Shown piece by piece: positions 1 to 5,275 of a stretch of DNA of 5,280 nt. A program made the position numbers and the translations under genes. The notes beneath the pieces are model-generated. The model was not told the origin of the DNA. It did not search any database and worked only from the letters and a program-made list of their open reading frames with translations. Within the stretch, counting starts at the first letter, position 1, and every line of letters starts with the position of its first letter. The stretch spans positions 1-5,280 of the forward strand of contig JAEZMC010000052.1 of assembly GCA_023435805.1 (NCBI GenBank), read 5' to 3'. The stretch is from Bacillota bacterium (GTDB lineage: Bacteria; Bacillota; Clostridia; Acetivibrionales; DTU013).

Positions 1-13
1 TGGAGGGATATAT

Positions 14-742
14 ATGTCAGGCCATTCCAAATGGGCAAACATAAGAATTAAAAAAGGCAAATCGGATGCGCAGCGCGGCAAGGCGTTTACAAAGCTGGGC
101 AGGGAGATTGCCATAGCGGTTAAATCAGGCGGCGCCAATCCGGATGCCAATTCAAGATTAAGGGATGTAATTGCAAAAGCCAAGGCTGCGAACATGCCGA
201 ACGATAATATTATGAGAAGCATCAAGAAGGCTTCCGGCGATGGTGATGGTGCTGACTTCGAAGAGATCACCTATGAGGGCTACGGTCCGGGCGGAGTAGC
301 CGTTATTGTCGATGCGGCTACGGACAACCGTAACAGAACGGCGGGCGATATAAGGCATTACTTTGATAAATTCGGCGGCAACCTGGGACAGACCGGCAGC
401 GTTTCGTTCATGTTCAACAAAAAAGGTGTCCTGCTGATTGAAAAAGACGGGAAGGTATCGGAGGACGACCTGATGATGGAAGCGCTGGAGGCAGGTGCTG
501 AGGACTTTTCCACCGAGGAGGATTACTTCGAAATCACCACCGATCCCGGCGATTTCTCGAAGGTCCGCGAAGAACTGGAGAAAAAGGGCTATGAATTCCT
601 TGAAGCCGAAGTTTCCATGATCCCCACGGTCATGACCAAGCTTACCGACGCCAAGCAGATCGAGCAAATGGATAAGCTCATAGATAATCTTGAAGACATG
701 GACGACGTCCAGAACGTCTACCACAACTGGGAGCAGGAGTAG
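14..742 (+). CDS. yebC: YebC/PmpR (TACO1) family translation or regulatory factor
   Basis: Complete 242-residue member of the YebC family, the usual length. Family hallmarks are GHSKWANI at residues 3-10, the basic stretch and DAQRGKAF that follow, YEGYGPGG at 87-94, TDNRNRT at 103-109, the GGNLGQTGSVSF block at 121-132 and a C-terminal DVQNVYHN at 231-238. Family knowledge: these cytoplasmic three-domain proteins were long annotated as transcriptional regulators; the mitochondrial homologue TACO1 and newer bacterial work point to a ribosome-associated role helping translation of difficult stretches such as polyproline. The GHSKWANI start resembles the classical YebC branch rather than the YeeI-like paralogue. 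The ATG start is supported by GGAGGG at 2-7, six bases upstream, and by the conserved N-terminus. A terminator follows, so it is probably the last gene of its transcript; whatever precedes it lies outside the window. Family assignment is very secure; exact function is not. Confidence 0.97.
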   Translation: MSGHSKWANIRIKKGKSDAQRGKAFTKLGREIAIAVKSGGANPDANSRLRDVIAKAKAANMPNDNIMRSIKKASGDGDGADFEEITYEGYGPGGVAVIVDAATDNRNRTAGDIRHYFDKFGGNLGQTGSVSFMFNKKGVLLIEKDGKVSEDDLMMEALEAGAEDFSTEEDYFEITTDPGDFSKVREELEKKGYEFLEAEVSMIPTVMTKLTDAKQIEQMDKLIDNLEDMDDVQNVYHNWEQE

Positions 743-791
743 CAGCAGTTTATCACCGCCGTGATGCAGTGAATCGGATATCTGGCATTCG

Positions 792-836
792 ACCTCTTAT
801 GTCAGTTTGCTATATGCAAAAAACATAAGAGGTTTT
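792..836 (+). terminator. Intrinsic terminator after yebC
   Basis: A perfect 10-bp inverted repeat, ACCTCTTATG at 792-801 and CATAAGAGGT at 824-833, encloses a second nested stem (TTTGC 806-810 with GCAAA 816-820, loop TATAT). It runs directly into a T-rich tail (TTTTATTATATT from 833). The T-tract lies only on the plus-strand side, so it should end the yebC transcript and insulate the cyclase gene downstream. The stem is AT-rich for a terminator, but length and tail are convincing. Confidence 0.82.
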
Positions 837-866
837 ATTATATTCGTGTTGTAAATGTAGTATAAT
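837..866 (+). promoter_or_regulatory. Putative sigma-A-type promoter for the diguanylate cyclase gene
   Basis: A perfect TATAAT at 861-866 lies 78 bases before the cyclase start codon, just after the yebC terminator. The matching -35 region is poor: ATTATA at 837-842 with an 18-base spacer, or TTATAT at 838-843 with 17, both overlapping the terminator's T-rich tail. Position between a terminator and the next gene favours a promoter, but AT-rich DNA makes TATAAT common, so this rests on the -10 alone. Confidence 0.42.
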
Positions 867-931
867 TAAAAAAATCCTGCCATATTCAAAATCAATTCGT
901 ATGGATATGATGGGTGAAAGCAGCTTTGTAC

Positions 932-938
932 AGGAGAG
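932..938 (+). promoter_or_regulatory. Ribosome binding site fixing the TTG start of the cyclase
   Basis: AGGAGAG sits six bases before the TTG at 945-947. The same reading frame has a TGA at 915-917 and no ATG or GTG between it and 945, so this site and the TTG together decide the start. Confidence 0.75.
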
Positions 939-944
939 TTACCT

Positions 945-2084
945 TTGGATTTTACATTCAACATCATTATCAATACGTATTCTATTCTCATACTAGTTGT
1001 TATCAGCATTCAGTCCTATAGAGATACTGATAAGAATTCCTGGAAACATAGAATTTTTGGAATGATGCTGAAATTAACCATGTTCTTGCTTGTCATGGAT
1101 ATATTTGGACGGTTTGACGGTAAAACGGATGCCCTTTTCCCCTTCTTCAATCATCTGGGCAATTTTATGCTTTACATGCTGAATCCGGTTCTTCCGTCAT
1201 TATGGCTGCTATATGCGCATCATCAGATTTTCCACAGTGACAAAAAAACTAGACGGCTTTTATATCCGCTGTGCCTCGTCAACATCGCCAATGTCATATT
1301 GGTAATATGCTCGCTGTTTTACGGATGGTACTACACAATCGATTCAAATAACATATATCACAGAGGGCCTCTTTTTTTGCTGCCTTCCCTGATCACGGTC
1401 ACATTGATCCTGGCAGCATTTATTATGATCATTGCACATCGTAAAAAAATTGAAAAGAGACATTTTTTATCCCTCCTCCTCTTTGGGGCTCCCCCGTTTC
1501 CTTGCGCTCTGCTGCAGATTTATGTTTACGGAGTATCAATCGTCCTGCATGGCGCGGTCATATCCCTGCTGATCGGCTTTCTGAATATTCAGAACTACAG
1601 ACTGTATACGGACTACCTTACGGGAGTCGGCAACCGTAAGAAACTGGAGGCCTACCTGGATGAAAAAATAGCTGCATGCACCGCGGATAAGACCTTTTCA
1701 GCCATTCTGATCGATATTAACGACTTCAAGGCCATCAATGACAACTTTGGTCACCATATGGGAGACGATGCGCTGGAAACAACCGCCGAGCTGCTAAGAA
1801 ACTATATCAGGCCTGTAGATCTGATTGCGCGATTCGGAGGAGATGAATTTTTCATGGTTCTGGAAACGTCAAATGCGGAGGACCTGGATAGAATCATTCA
1901 AAGAATTAAAAACGGTGTAGATAACTTCAACAATTCCGGTGTAAAGCCCTACAAATTGGGATTCAGCATAGGTTATGCCGTATATGACTACACTTCCGGC
2001 ATAAAGGCCAATGAATTTGAGAAGCAAATCGATGCATTGATGTATGAGGACAAACGAAAAAGCAAGAATAACACAAGTGTGTGA
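945..2084 (+). CDS. Multi-pass membrane diguanylate cyclase (GGDEF)
   Basis: This 379-residue protein should make cyclic di-GMP from two GTP at the cytoplasmic face of the membrane. Residues about 1-215 hold roughly seven hydrophobic segments (near 7-23, 38-54, 67-90, 105-127, 142-164, 174-193, 196-215), with a PPFP-containing segment near 183-186. They form a sensor region I cannot assign to a named family. A short linker leads into a GGDEF domain (about 220-374): DYLTGVGNR at 223-231, the metal and substrate strand IDINDFKAIND at 256-266, GHHMGD at 269-274 and the active-site GGDEF at 298-302. RPVD at 289-292, exactly five residues before GGDEF, is an intact RxxD inhibitory site, so the enzyme is predicted active and product-inhibited. 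No EAL or HD-GYP domain follows. Translation starts at TTG, supported by AGGAGAG. Enzyme class is very likely correct; the signal sensed is unknown. Its same-strand position before cheY suggests a link to motility. Confidence 0.93.
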   Translation: MDFTFNIIINTYSILILVVISIQSYRDTDKNSWKHRIFGMMLKLTMFLLVMDIFGRFDGKTDALFPFFNHLGNFMLYMLNPVLPSLWLLYAHHQIFHSDKKTRRLLYPLCLVNIANVILVICSLFYGWYYTIDSNNIYHRGPLFLLPSLITVTLILAAFIMIIAHRKKIEKRHFLSLLLFGAPPFPCALLQIYVYGVSIVLHGAVISLLIGFLNIQNYRLYTDYLTGVGNRKKLEAYLDEKIAACTADKTFSAILIDINDFKAINDNFGHHMGDDALETTAELLRNYIRPVDLIARFGGDEFFMVLETSNAEDLDRIIQRIKNGVDNFNNSGVKPYKLGFSIGYAVYDYTSGIKANEFEKQIDALMYEDKRKSKNNTSV

Positions 2085-2126
2085 CTGCACAAAAATGCAA
2101 TGGAAATTTTTTACATAATTACATGG

Positions 2127-2153
2127 GCCGGGAATACCGGACTGAACGCCGGC
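2127..2153 (+). other. CCGG-rich inverted repeats in the leader before cheY
   Basis: GCCGG at 2127-2131 can pair with CCGGC at 2149-2153, or CCGG at 2128-2131 can pair with CCGG at 2137-2140 across a 5-base loop. The two pairings exclude each other. No T-tract follows, so it is not a typical terminator. It lies in the 116-base gap between the cyclase and cheY, upstream of the cheY ribosome binding site. It may be a leader structure or chance; no known riboswitch consensus was recognised. Confidence 0.28.
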
Positions 2154-2200
2154 GATGCTTTCACCTGACCCAATTATCATGATAAGGAGCGAGACGGGAA

Positions 2201-2560
2201 ATGAAAAAAGTATTGATTGTCGACGATGCTGCCTTCATGAGAATGGCCATTAAGTCCATTCTCATGAAAAACGGGTTTGAGGTAGCAGGAGAAGCAGAGA
2301 ACGGGATTGAAGGCGTACGAAAATATAAGGAGCTAATGCCCGATATTGTAACGATGGATATCACAATGCCTGAAATGACCGGTATAGAGGCATTGAAGGC
2401 CATCCGGGAATTTGATCCCGGTGCGAAGGTTGTCATGGTTTCCGCCATGGGCCAGGAGGTGCTTGTAAGGGAGGCCATCATGAACGGAGCAAAGTCTTTC
2501 ATTGTAAAGCCGTTTAAAGATGAGCACGTGATACAAACACTCAATAAAATACTTGCCTGA
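2201..2560 (+). CDS. cheY: Chemotaxis response regulator CheY
   Basis: Single-domain 119-residue receiver protein, the normal CheY size with no output domain. The conserved residues are all visible: the acidic pair D8 and D9 for Mg2+ binding, phospho-acceptor D53 in TMDITMPEMTG, switch residue S81 in VSAMG, aromatic F100 and the invariant lysine K103 in IVKPF. After phosphorylation by CheA such proteins diffuse to the flagellar switch (FliM, or FliY in Gram-positives) and change rotation. The KPFKDEHVIQTLNKIL ending is typical of Firmicute CheY. The ATG is preceded by AAGGAG at 2184-2189, with a slightly long 11-base spacing. It is the first gene of a cheY-cheR-cheB series. With no CheA here, an alternative is a CheY-like regulator for another kinase or output, but adjacency to cheR and cheB favours chemotaxis. 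Confidence 0.9.
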   Translation: MKKVLIVDDAAFMRMAIKSILMKNGFEVAGEAENGIEGVRKYKELMPDIVTMDITMPEMTGIEALKAIREFDPGAKVVMVSAMGQEVLVREAIMNGAKSFIVKPFKDEHVIQTLNKILA

Positions 2561-2663
2561 CCGAAGCATAAATAAGCCACAGTATGTCACATTTCCAAAA
2601 GGCACCTGCGGCAGCAAAGGCTTCAGTGGACAATTCAGCTTACGGAATATTGTTTTAAGCGAT

Positions 2664-2669
2664 AAGGAG
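2664..2669 (+). promoter_or_regulatory. Ribosome binding site supporting the TTG start of cheR
   Basis: AAGGAG lies 11 bases before the TTG at 2681-2683. The surrounding ten bases, GATAAGGAGC at 2661-2670, repeat exactly the site before cheY at 2181-2190, with identical distance to the start codon. The first in-frame ATG lies far inside the methyltransferase domain (residue 116), so this site and the TTG define the most likely start. Confidence 0.65.
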
Positions 2670-2680
2670 CTTGGGAAATA

Positions 2681-3607
2681 TTGACTGAAGATAATAAGCG
2701 GCAAATAACAAACAAAGGCAATAAGAAACCCGATGTGGCCGGCATAGGGGAGGGAACGAAGGATTCCTCCCCCCATCAGGATCCGGGGCATGGATTTTCC
2801 ATTACCGACAGGGAATTCAGGCTTCTTGCGGCATACATCAAAGATCACTACGGGATCAATTTGAAAGACGAGAAGCGCGCTCTTGTAACGGGGAGGCTTC
2901 GCAATGTTCTCCTTCAGAACAATTTCAAAAGCTTTTCCGAATACTTCGAATACATCCTTGCAGATAAAACCGGTAATGCAGCGGCTACACTAATCAACAA
3001 GATCTCGACAAATCACACCTTTTTTATGAGGGAAGCCGATCATTTCAAGTATTTCCGGGATCATGTGCTGCCTTATCTCAAAAATACCGTTAACGGCAAG
3101 GACCTGAGGGTGTGGAGCGCAGGATGCTCCTCCGGGGAAGAGCCCTACACCCTTGCCATGATTATCGATGAGTTTTTCGGGAAGGAAAAAATGTGGTGGG
3201 ATACCAGGATACTGGCCACCGATATTTCGGGCAGGGTGCTTGAAGCCGCGGCTGAAGGCATATATGACAATGAAAGGATAGCTACGCTGCCATCAAATTG
3301 GAAAGAGAGCTATTTTAAGCCGTATGACAAAGAAAACCATATCCTGATCGACCGGATCAGGGGTGAGGTAATATATCGGAAGTTCAATCTTATGGATGAG
3401 GTTTTCCCTTTCAAACGGAAATTCCATGTAATATTCTGCAGGAATGTGATGATTTACTTTGATGCGCCAACAAAGCAAAAGCTGGTGGAGAAATTTTACA
3501 ACTCGCTTGAATATGGCGGCTACCTGTTTGTCGGTCACTCGGAGTCCTTAAACCGCGACGAGAAAAAATTCAAATATATCCTGCCGGCAGTCTATCGAAA
3601 GCAGTAA
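2681..3607 (+). CDS. cheR: Chemoreceptor glutamate methyltransferase CheR
   Basis: CheR transfers a methyl group from S-adenosylmethionine to glutamates on the cytoplasmic part of chemoreceptors, the adaptation step opposed by CheB. The 308 residues divide into a polar, probably disordered extension (about 1-38), the small helical N-terminal domain (about 39-110, FSITDREFRLLAAYIK onward) and the SAM-binding methyltransferase domain (about 115-308). Visible motifs are TFFMREADHF at 113-122, SAM motif I VWSAGCSSGEEPYTLAM at 144-160, acidic D181 in ATDIS, FCRNVMIYFD at 252-261 and the terminal GYLFVGHSESL at 280-290. The extension makes it somewhat longer than typical CheR (about 260-290); if the TTG start is wrong this part would shrink. 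No C-terminal receptor-tethering or TPR extension is present. It follows cheY by 120 bases and precedes cheB by 9, so the three are likely one transcript. Identification is secure; the start is moderately so. Confidence 0.94.
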   Translation: MTEDNKRQITNKGNKKPDVAGIGEGTKDSSPHQDPGHGFSITDREFRLLAAYIKDHYGINLKDEKRALVTGRLRNVLLQNNFKSFSEYFEYILADKTGNAAATLINKISTNHTFFMREADHFKYFRDHVLPYLKNTVNGKDLRVWSAGCSSGEEPYTLAMIIDEFFGKEKMWWDTRILATDISGRVLEAAAEGIYDNERIATLPSNWKESYFKPYDKENHILIDRIRGEVIYRKFNLMDEVFPFKRKFHVIFCRNVMIYFDAPTKQKLVEKFYNSLEYGGYLFVGHSESLNRDEKKFKYILPAVYRKQ

Positions 3608-3608
3608 T

Positions 3609-3615
3609 GAGGTGA
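3609..3615 (+). promoter_or_regulatory. Ribosome binding site of cheB, just after the cheR stop
   Basis: GAGGTGA begins two bases after the cheR stop codon. Measured from the GAGG core it is four bases from the GTG at 3617 and seven from the next in-frame GTG at 3620. The latter spacing is more usual, so the real start may be one codon later than annotated. Confidence 0.6.
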
Positions 3616-3616
3616 T

Positions 3617-4645
3617 GTGGTGTTACACGTGAAAAAAATCAGGGTGCTGGTGGTGGACGACAGCATCCTCTTCAGAGAAGTGCTGGCGAAAGGAATATCT
3701 TCAGATCCGAATATAGATGTGGTTGCCACGGCGGGTGATCCTTTTGATGCCCGGAACAAGATTCTGGAATACAGGCCCGACGTGATGACCTGTGATGTTG
3801 AAATGCCCAGGATGAACGGTATTGAGTTCATACGGCGGCTCCTGCCCCAATATCCGCTGCCGGTGATCGTGGTCAGCTCGGTTAATGGCGCAGTATTTGA
3901 CGCCATAGCTGCAGGTGCGGTAGATTTTGTTGCAAAGCCTGATGTAAACTCGGTTAAGAGTGTAGAAAACTTTATCTATGAAATGATCGAAAAGGTGAAA
4001 ATTGCAGCTGCAGCCAAGGTACGGCAACACAGAAATGAACAGGCCGTGAATAAAGTTGCGGACCGCGAAGAACCCGGATTGATCAGAATGATTGCCATCG
4101 GTGCATCAACAGGGGGGACGGAGGCCATCAGCAGCATTTTGGCTGCACTGCCCGAAAGCGCACCCGGAATTGTAATTGTACAGCACATACCGCCTGTTTT
4201 TTCACGCATGTTTGCTGAACGGATGAATTCGCTGATGAACCTGCACATCAAGGAGGCCGAGACCGGTGACTGGGTTGAGAAAGGGAGAGTCCTGATTGCT
4301 CCCGGCAACCGCCATATGAAAATAAAAAAAATCGGTGACAGGTTCCGCGTCGAATGCTTTGACGGCGAGAAAGTGAACGGGCACTGTCCATCTGTCGATG
4401 TCCTGTTTGAATCGGTGGCCAGGGAAGCGGGAGACAGGGCAATCGGTGTGATATTGACAGGAATGGGCTATGATGGTGCAAAAGGGCTGCTGGAGATGAA
4501 GAGAAGGGGTGCCAGAACCATCGGGCAGGATGAAAAATCATCGGTTGTATATGGGATGCCGAGGGTTGCCTATAATATCGGGGCTGTGGATAAGCAGGCC
4601 TCCCTGAATAATATACCCAAAGTGATCTATCAGATGCTTGGATGA
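3617..4645 (+). CDS. cheB: Chemoreceptor methylesterase/glutamine deamidase CheB
   Basis: CheB removes methyl groups from receptor glutamates and can deamidate receptor glutamines; phosphorylation of its receiver domain by CheA activates it. The 342 residues match the normal two-domain layout. A receiver domain (about 5-125) has the acidic pair D14 and D15, phospho-acceptor D60 in TCDVEMPRMNG, S87/S88 and K107. A linker rich in Ala, Lys and Arg (about 126-155) follows, then the methylesterase domain (about 156-340). Its catalytic triad is visible: S164 in GASTGG, H190 in VQHIPP and D286 in TGMGYDGAKG, with the GNRHM and CPSVDVLF substrate-region motifs between. The start is GTG at 3617 or 3620 (shorter by one residue), placed against a ribosome site overlapping the cheR end, which implies coupled translation. 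No terminator is evident after the stop; a minus-strand gene ends 11 bases away. Confidence 0.95.
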   Translation: MVLHVKKIRVLVVDDSILFREVLAKGISSDPNIDVVATAGDPFDARNKILEYRPDVMTCDVEMPRMNGIEFIRRLLPQYPLPVIVVSSVNGAVFDAIAAGAVDFVAKPDVNSVKSVENFIYEMIEKVKIAAAAKVRQHRNEQAVNKVADREEPGLIRMIAIGASTGGTEAISSILAALPESAPGIVIVQHIPPVFSRMFAERMNSLMNLHIKEAETGDWVEKGRVLIAPGNRHMKIKKIGDRFRVECFDGEKVNGHCPSVDVLFESVAREAGDRAIGVILTGMGYDGAKGLLEMKRRGARTIGQDEKSSVVYGMPRVAYNIGAVDKQASLNNIPKVIYQMLG

Positions 4646-4656
4646 AAGGCGTTAAC

Positions 4657-4941
4657 CTACTGCAGTGTATCCTTCGTCAAAGAATCGAGTTTAAGCTTCT
4701 TTTGTATCTGAAGGAGCCGGTCCAGGTCCTCCAAACGCTCTATGCAGTGTTCGCGGCAGCATTTTGTGCAGACGGAACGGCTTCCGCCGTAACCGGGATT
4801 CATGCTGACAGCTCTGTGGATCCGGAAAAACGGCCTGGGCTTGATTTTCCTGCAGCAGGAGCACCTGGGCATCATATCGGGCAGGAAGAGAAGAAACAGC
4901 ACAATCGCTGCGGCGGTAAAGAAAAAAAGCCACCTGTACAT
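4657..4941 (-). CDS. Small membrane-anchored cysteine-rich (zinc-ribbon-like) protein
   Basis: Unrecognised 94-residue protein. Residues about 4-21 (WLFFFTAAAIVLFLLFLP) form a single N-terminal membrane anchor or signal sequence. A compact cysteine-rich part follows: C27, C29 and C30, then C58, C61, C62 and C66, so C27-x2-C30 and C58-x2-C61 could hold one zinc as a ribbon. Residues about 67-90 are charged and helix-like (LEDLDRLLQIQKKLKLDSL), possibly a coiled coil. The start is supported by AGAGGTG (plus-strand 4949-4955) seven bases before the ATG. It is preferred over the overlapping plus-strand frame because it has an anchor, paired cysteines and a good ribosome site. It converges on cheB with 11 bases between stops. 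Function is unknown. The gene looks real, though zinc binding is an inference and disulfides are an alternative if the cysteines face outside. Confidence 0.7.
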   Translation of the reverse strand: MYRWLFFFTAAAIVLFLLFLPDMMPRCSCCRKIKPRPFFRIHRAVSMNPGYGGSRSVCTKCCREHCIERLEDLDRLLQIQKKLKLDSLTKDTLQ

Positions 4942-4948
4942 AAAGCAA

Positions 4949-4955
4949 CACCTCT
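4949..4955 (-). promoter_or_regulatory. Ribosome binding site of the cysteine-rich membrane protein gene
   Basis: On the minus strand this reads AGAGGTG, seven bases before the ATG at 4941-4939. It is the main evidence that the minus strand, not the plus strand, is coding here. Confidence 0.65.
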
Positions 4956-4991
4956 ATTAATTGCTATTTGGGCAGGATCGGTTTTATGACA

Positions 4992-5020
4992 ATTTTATCT
5001 GACGAATGACTCATGTATAA
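4992..5020 (-). promoter_or_regulatory. Possible promoter for the cysteine-rich membrane protein gene
   Basis: On the minus strand TAAAAT (plus 4997-4992) matches five of six -10 bases, and TTATAC (plus 5020-5015) is a weak -35 at a 17-base spacing. It lies between the terminator of the upstream spore-protein gene and the ribosome site, where a promoter is expected. No clear sporulation sigma-factor consensus was found. Weak evidence. Confidence 0.28.
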
Positions 5021-5028
5021 CATTATTA

Positions 5029-5059
5029 AAAAGGGCTGCCGTTAGACGACAGCCCTTTT
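5029..5059 (-). terminator. Intrinsic terminator of the spore protein gene, possibly bidirectional
   Basis: A perfect 10-bp stem, AAAAGGGCTG at 5029-5038 with CAGCCCTTTT at 5050-5059, encloses a short loop that can add C-G and G-C pairs after one mismatch. On the minus strand it is followed by TTTTTAATAATG and lies 27 bases beyond the SASP stop codon, so it most likely ends that transcript. On the plus strand the four T's of the stem are followed by GCTATTC, so weaker termination of cheB read-through is possible. Confidence 0.88.
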
Positions 5060-5086
5060 GCTATTCATATCAGCTTTTTGTTCTGT

Positions 5087-5275
5087 TTACTTCCTTTCGA
5101 CCGGATAATTATTGCCGGTATAGGACTCAAATACCTTTTTAACAATGTTTCCGCCTATCTTGCCTGCATCCCTTGCAGCGATGTCGCCGTTATAGCCCTG
5201 CTTAAGGTTGACACCTACCTGGCTGGCTATTTCATACTTCATGTTATCAAATGAGGTCTTACTCCTGTTTGCCAT
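5087..5275 (-). CDS. Alpha/beta-type small acid-soluble spore protein (SASP)
   Basis: A 62-residue protein of the alpha/beta SASP family, DNA-binding proteins that coat the chromosome in the developing spore, protect it from UV and chemicals, and are broken down for amino acids at germination. Family signatures are NMKYEIASQVGVNL at residues 11-24, which carries the germination-protease (GPR) cleavage region after E15, and GYNGDIAARDAGKIGGNIVKK at 27-47, the second DNA-binding helix with its GKIGG motif. Length is at the short end of the usual 60-75. The residue after EIAS is Gln19, where the classic Bacillus site has Glu. A terminator follows on the same strand. The start is the ATG at 5275-5273; its ribosome site and promoter, expected to be a forespore sigma-G type, lie beyond the window edge and cannot be checked. 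The specific ssp letter cannot be assigned. Confidence 0.93.
   Translation of the reverse strand: MANRSKTSFDNMKYEIASQVGVNLKQGYNGDIAARDAGKIGGNIVKKVFESYTGNNYPVERK

Noticed and set aside
158..724. 188-codon minus-strand frame inside yebC
   Set aside because: Antisense shadow of a highly conserved gene; no ribosome site or recognisable domain.
901..996. Short upstream frame (31 codons) overlapping the cyclase start out of frame
   Set aside because: No ribosome binding site precedes any of its ATG codons at 901, 907 or 910, while the cyclase TTG has a strong one.
2086..2112. Terminator after the cyclase (TGCA repeat and T6 tract at 2107-2112)
   Set aside because: The only stems are four-base TGCA pairs or A/T-only pairing and are not stable enough to call.
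2110..2158. Promoter for cheY: TTTACA-like -35 at 2110-2115, or a sigma-D-like GGCGATGC at 2151-2158
   Set aside because: The sigma-A reading lacks an acceptable -10, and the sigma-D reading lacks TAAA at the right distance. Neither is strong enough to annotate.
2085..2200. Possible c-di-GMP riboswitch between the cyclase and cheY
   Set aside because: The gap is short, and the conserved GEMM elements (the GCAAA-type joints and tetraloop-receptor arrangement) are not recognisable. Only small CCGG hairpins are seen.
2561..2680. Terminator or small gene between cheY and cheR
   Set aside because: No hairpin with a T-tract and no short frame with a ribosome site was found. It appears to be an ordinary intra-operon spacer.
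4691..4951. Second minus-strand frame of 86 codons
   Set aside because: It overlaps the 94-codon gene in another frame, its start leaves no room for the AGAGGTG ribosome site upstream, and its product lacks coherent motifs.
4642..4989. Plus-strand 115-codon frame overlapping the cheB stop by ATGA
   Set aside because: The overlap looks like translational coupling, but the product has no recognisable domain and an Ala/Gly/Pro/Lys-rich makeup. The minus strand has a better gene: ribosome site, membrane anchor and paired cysteines.
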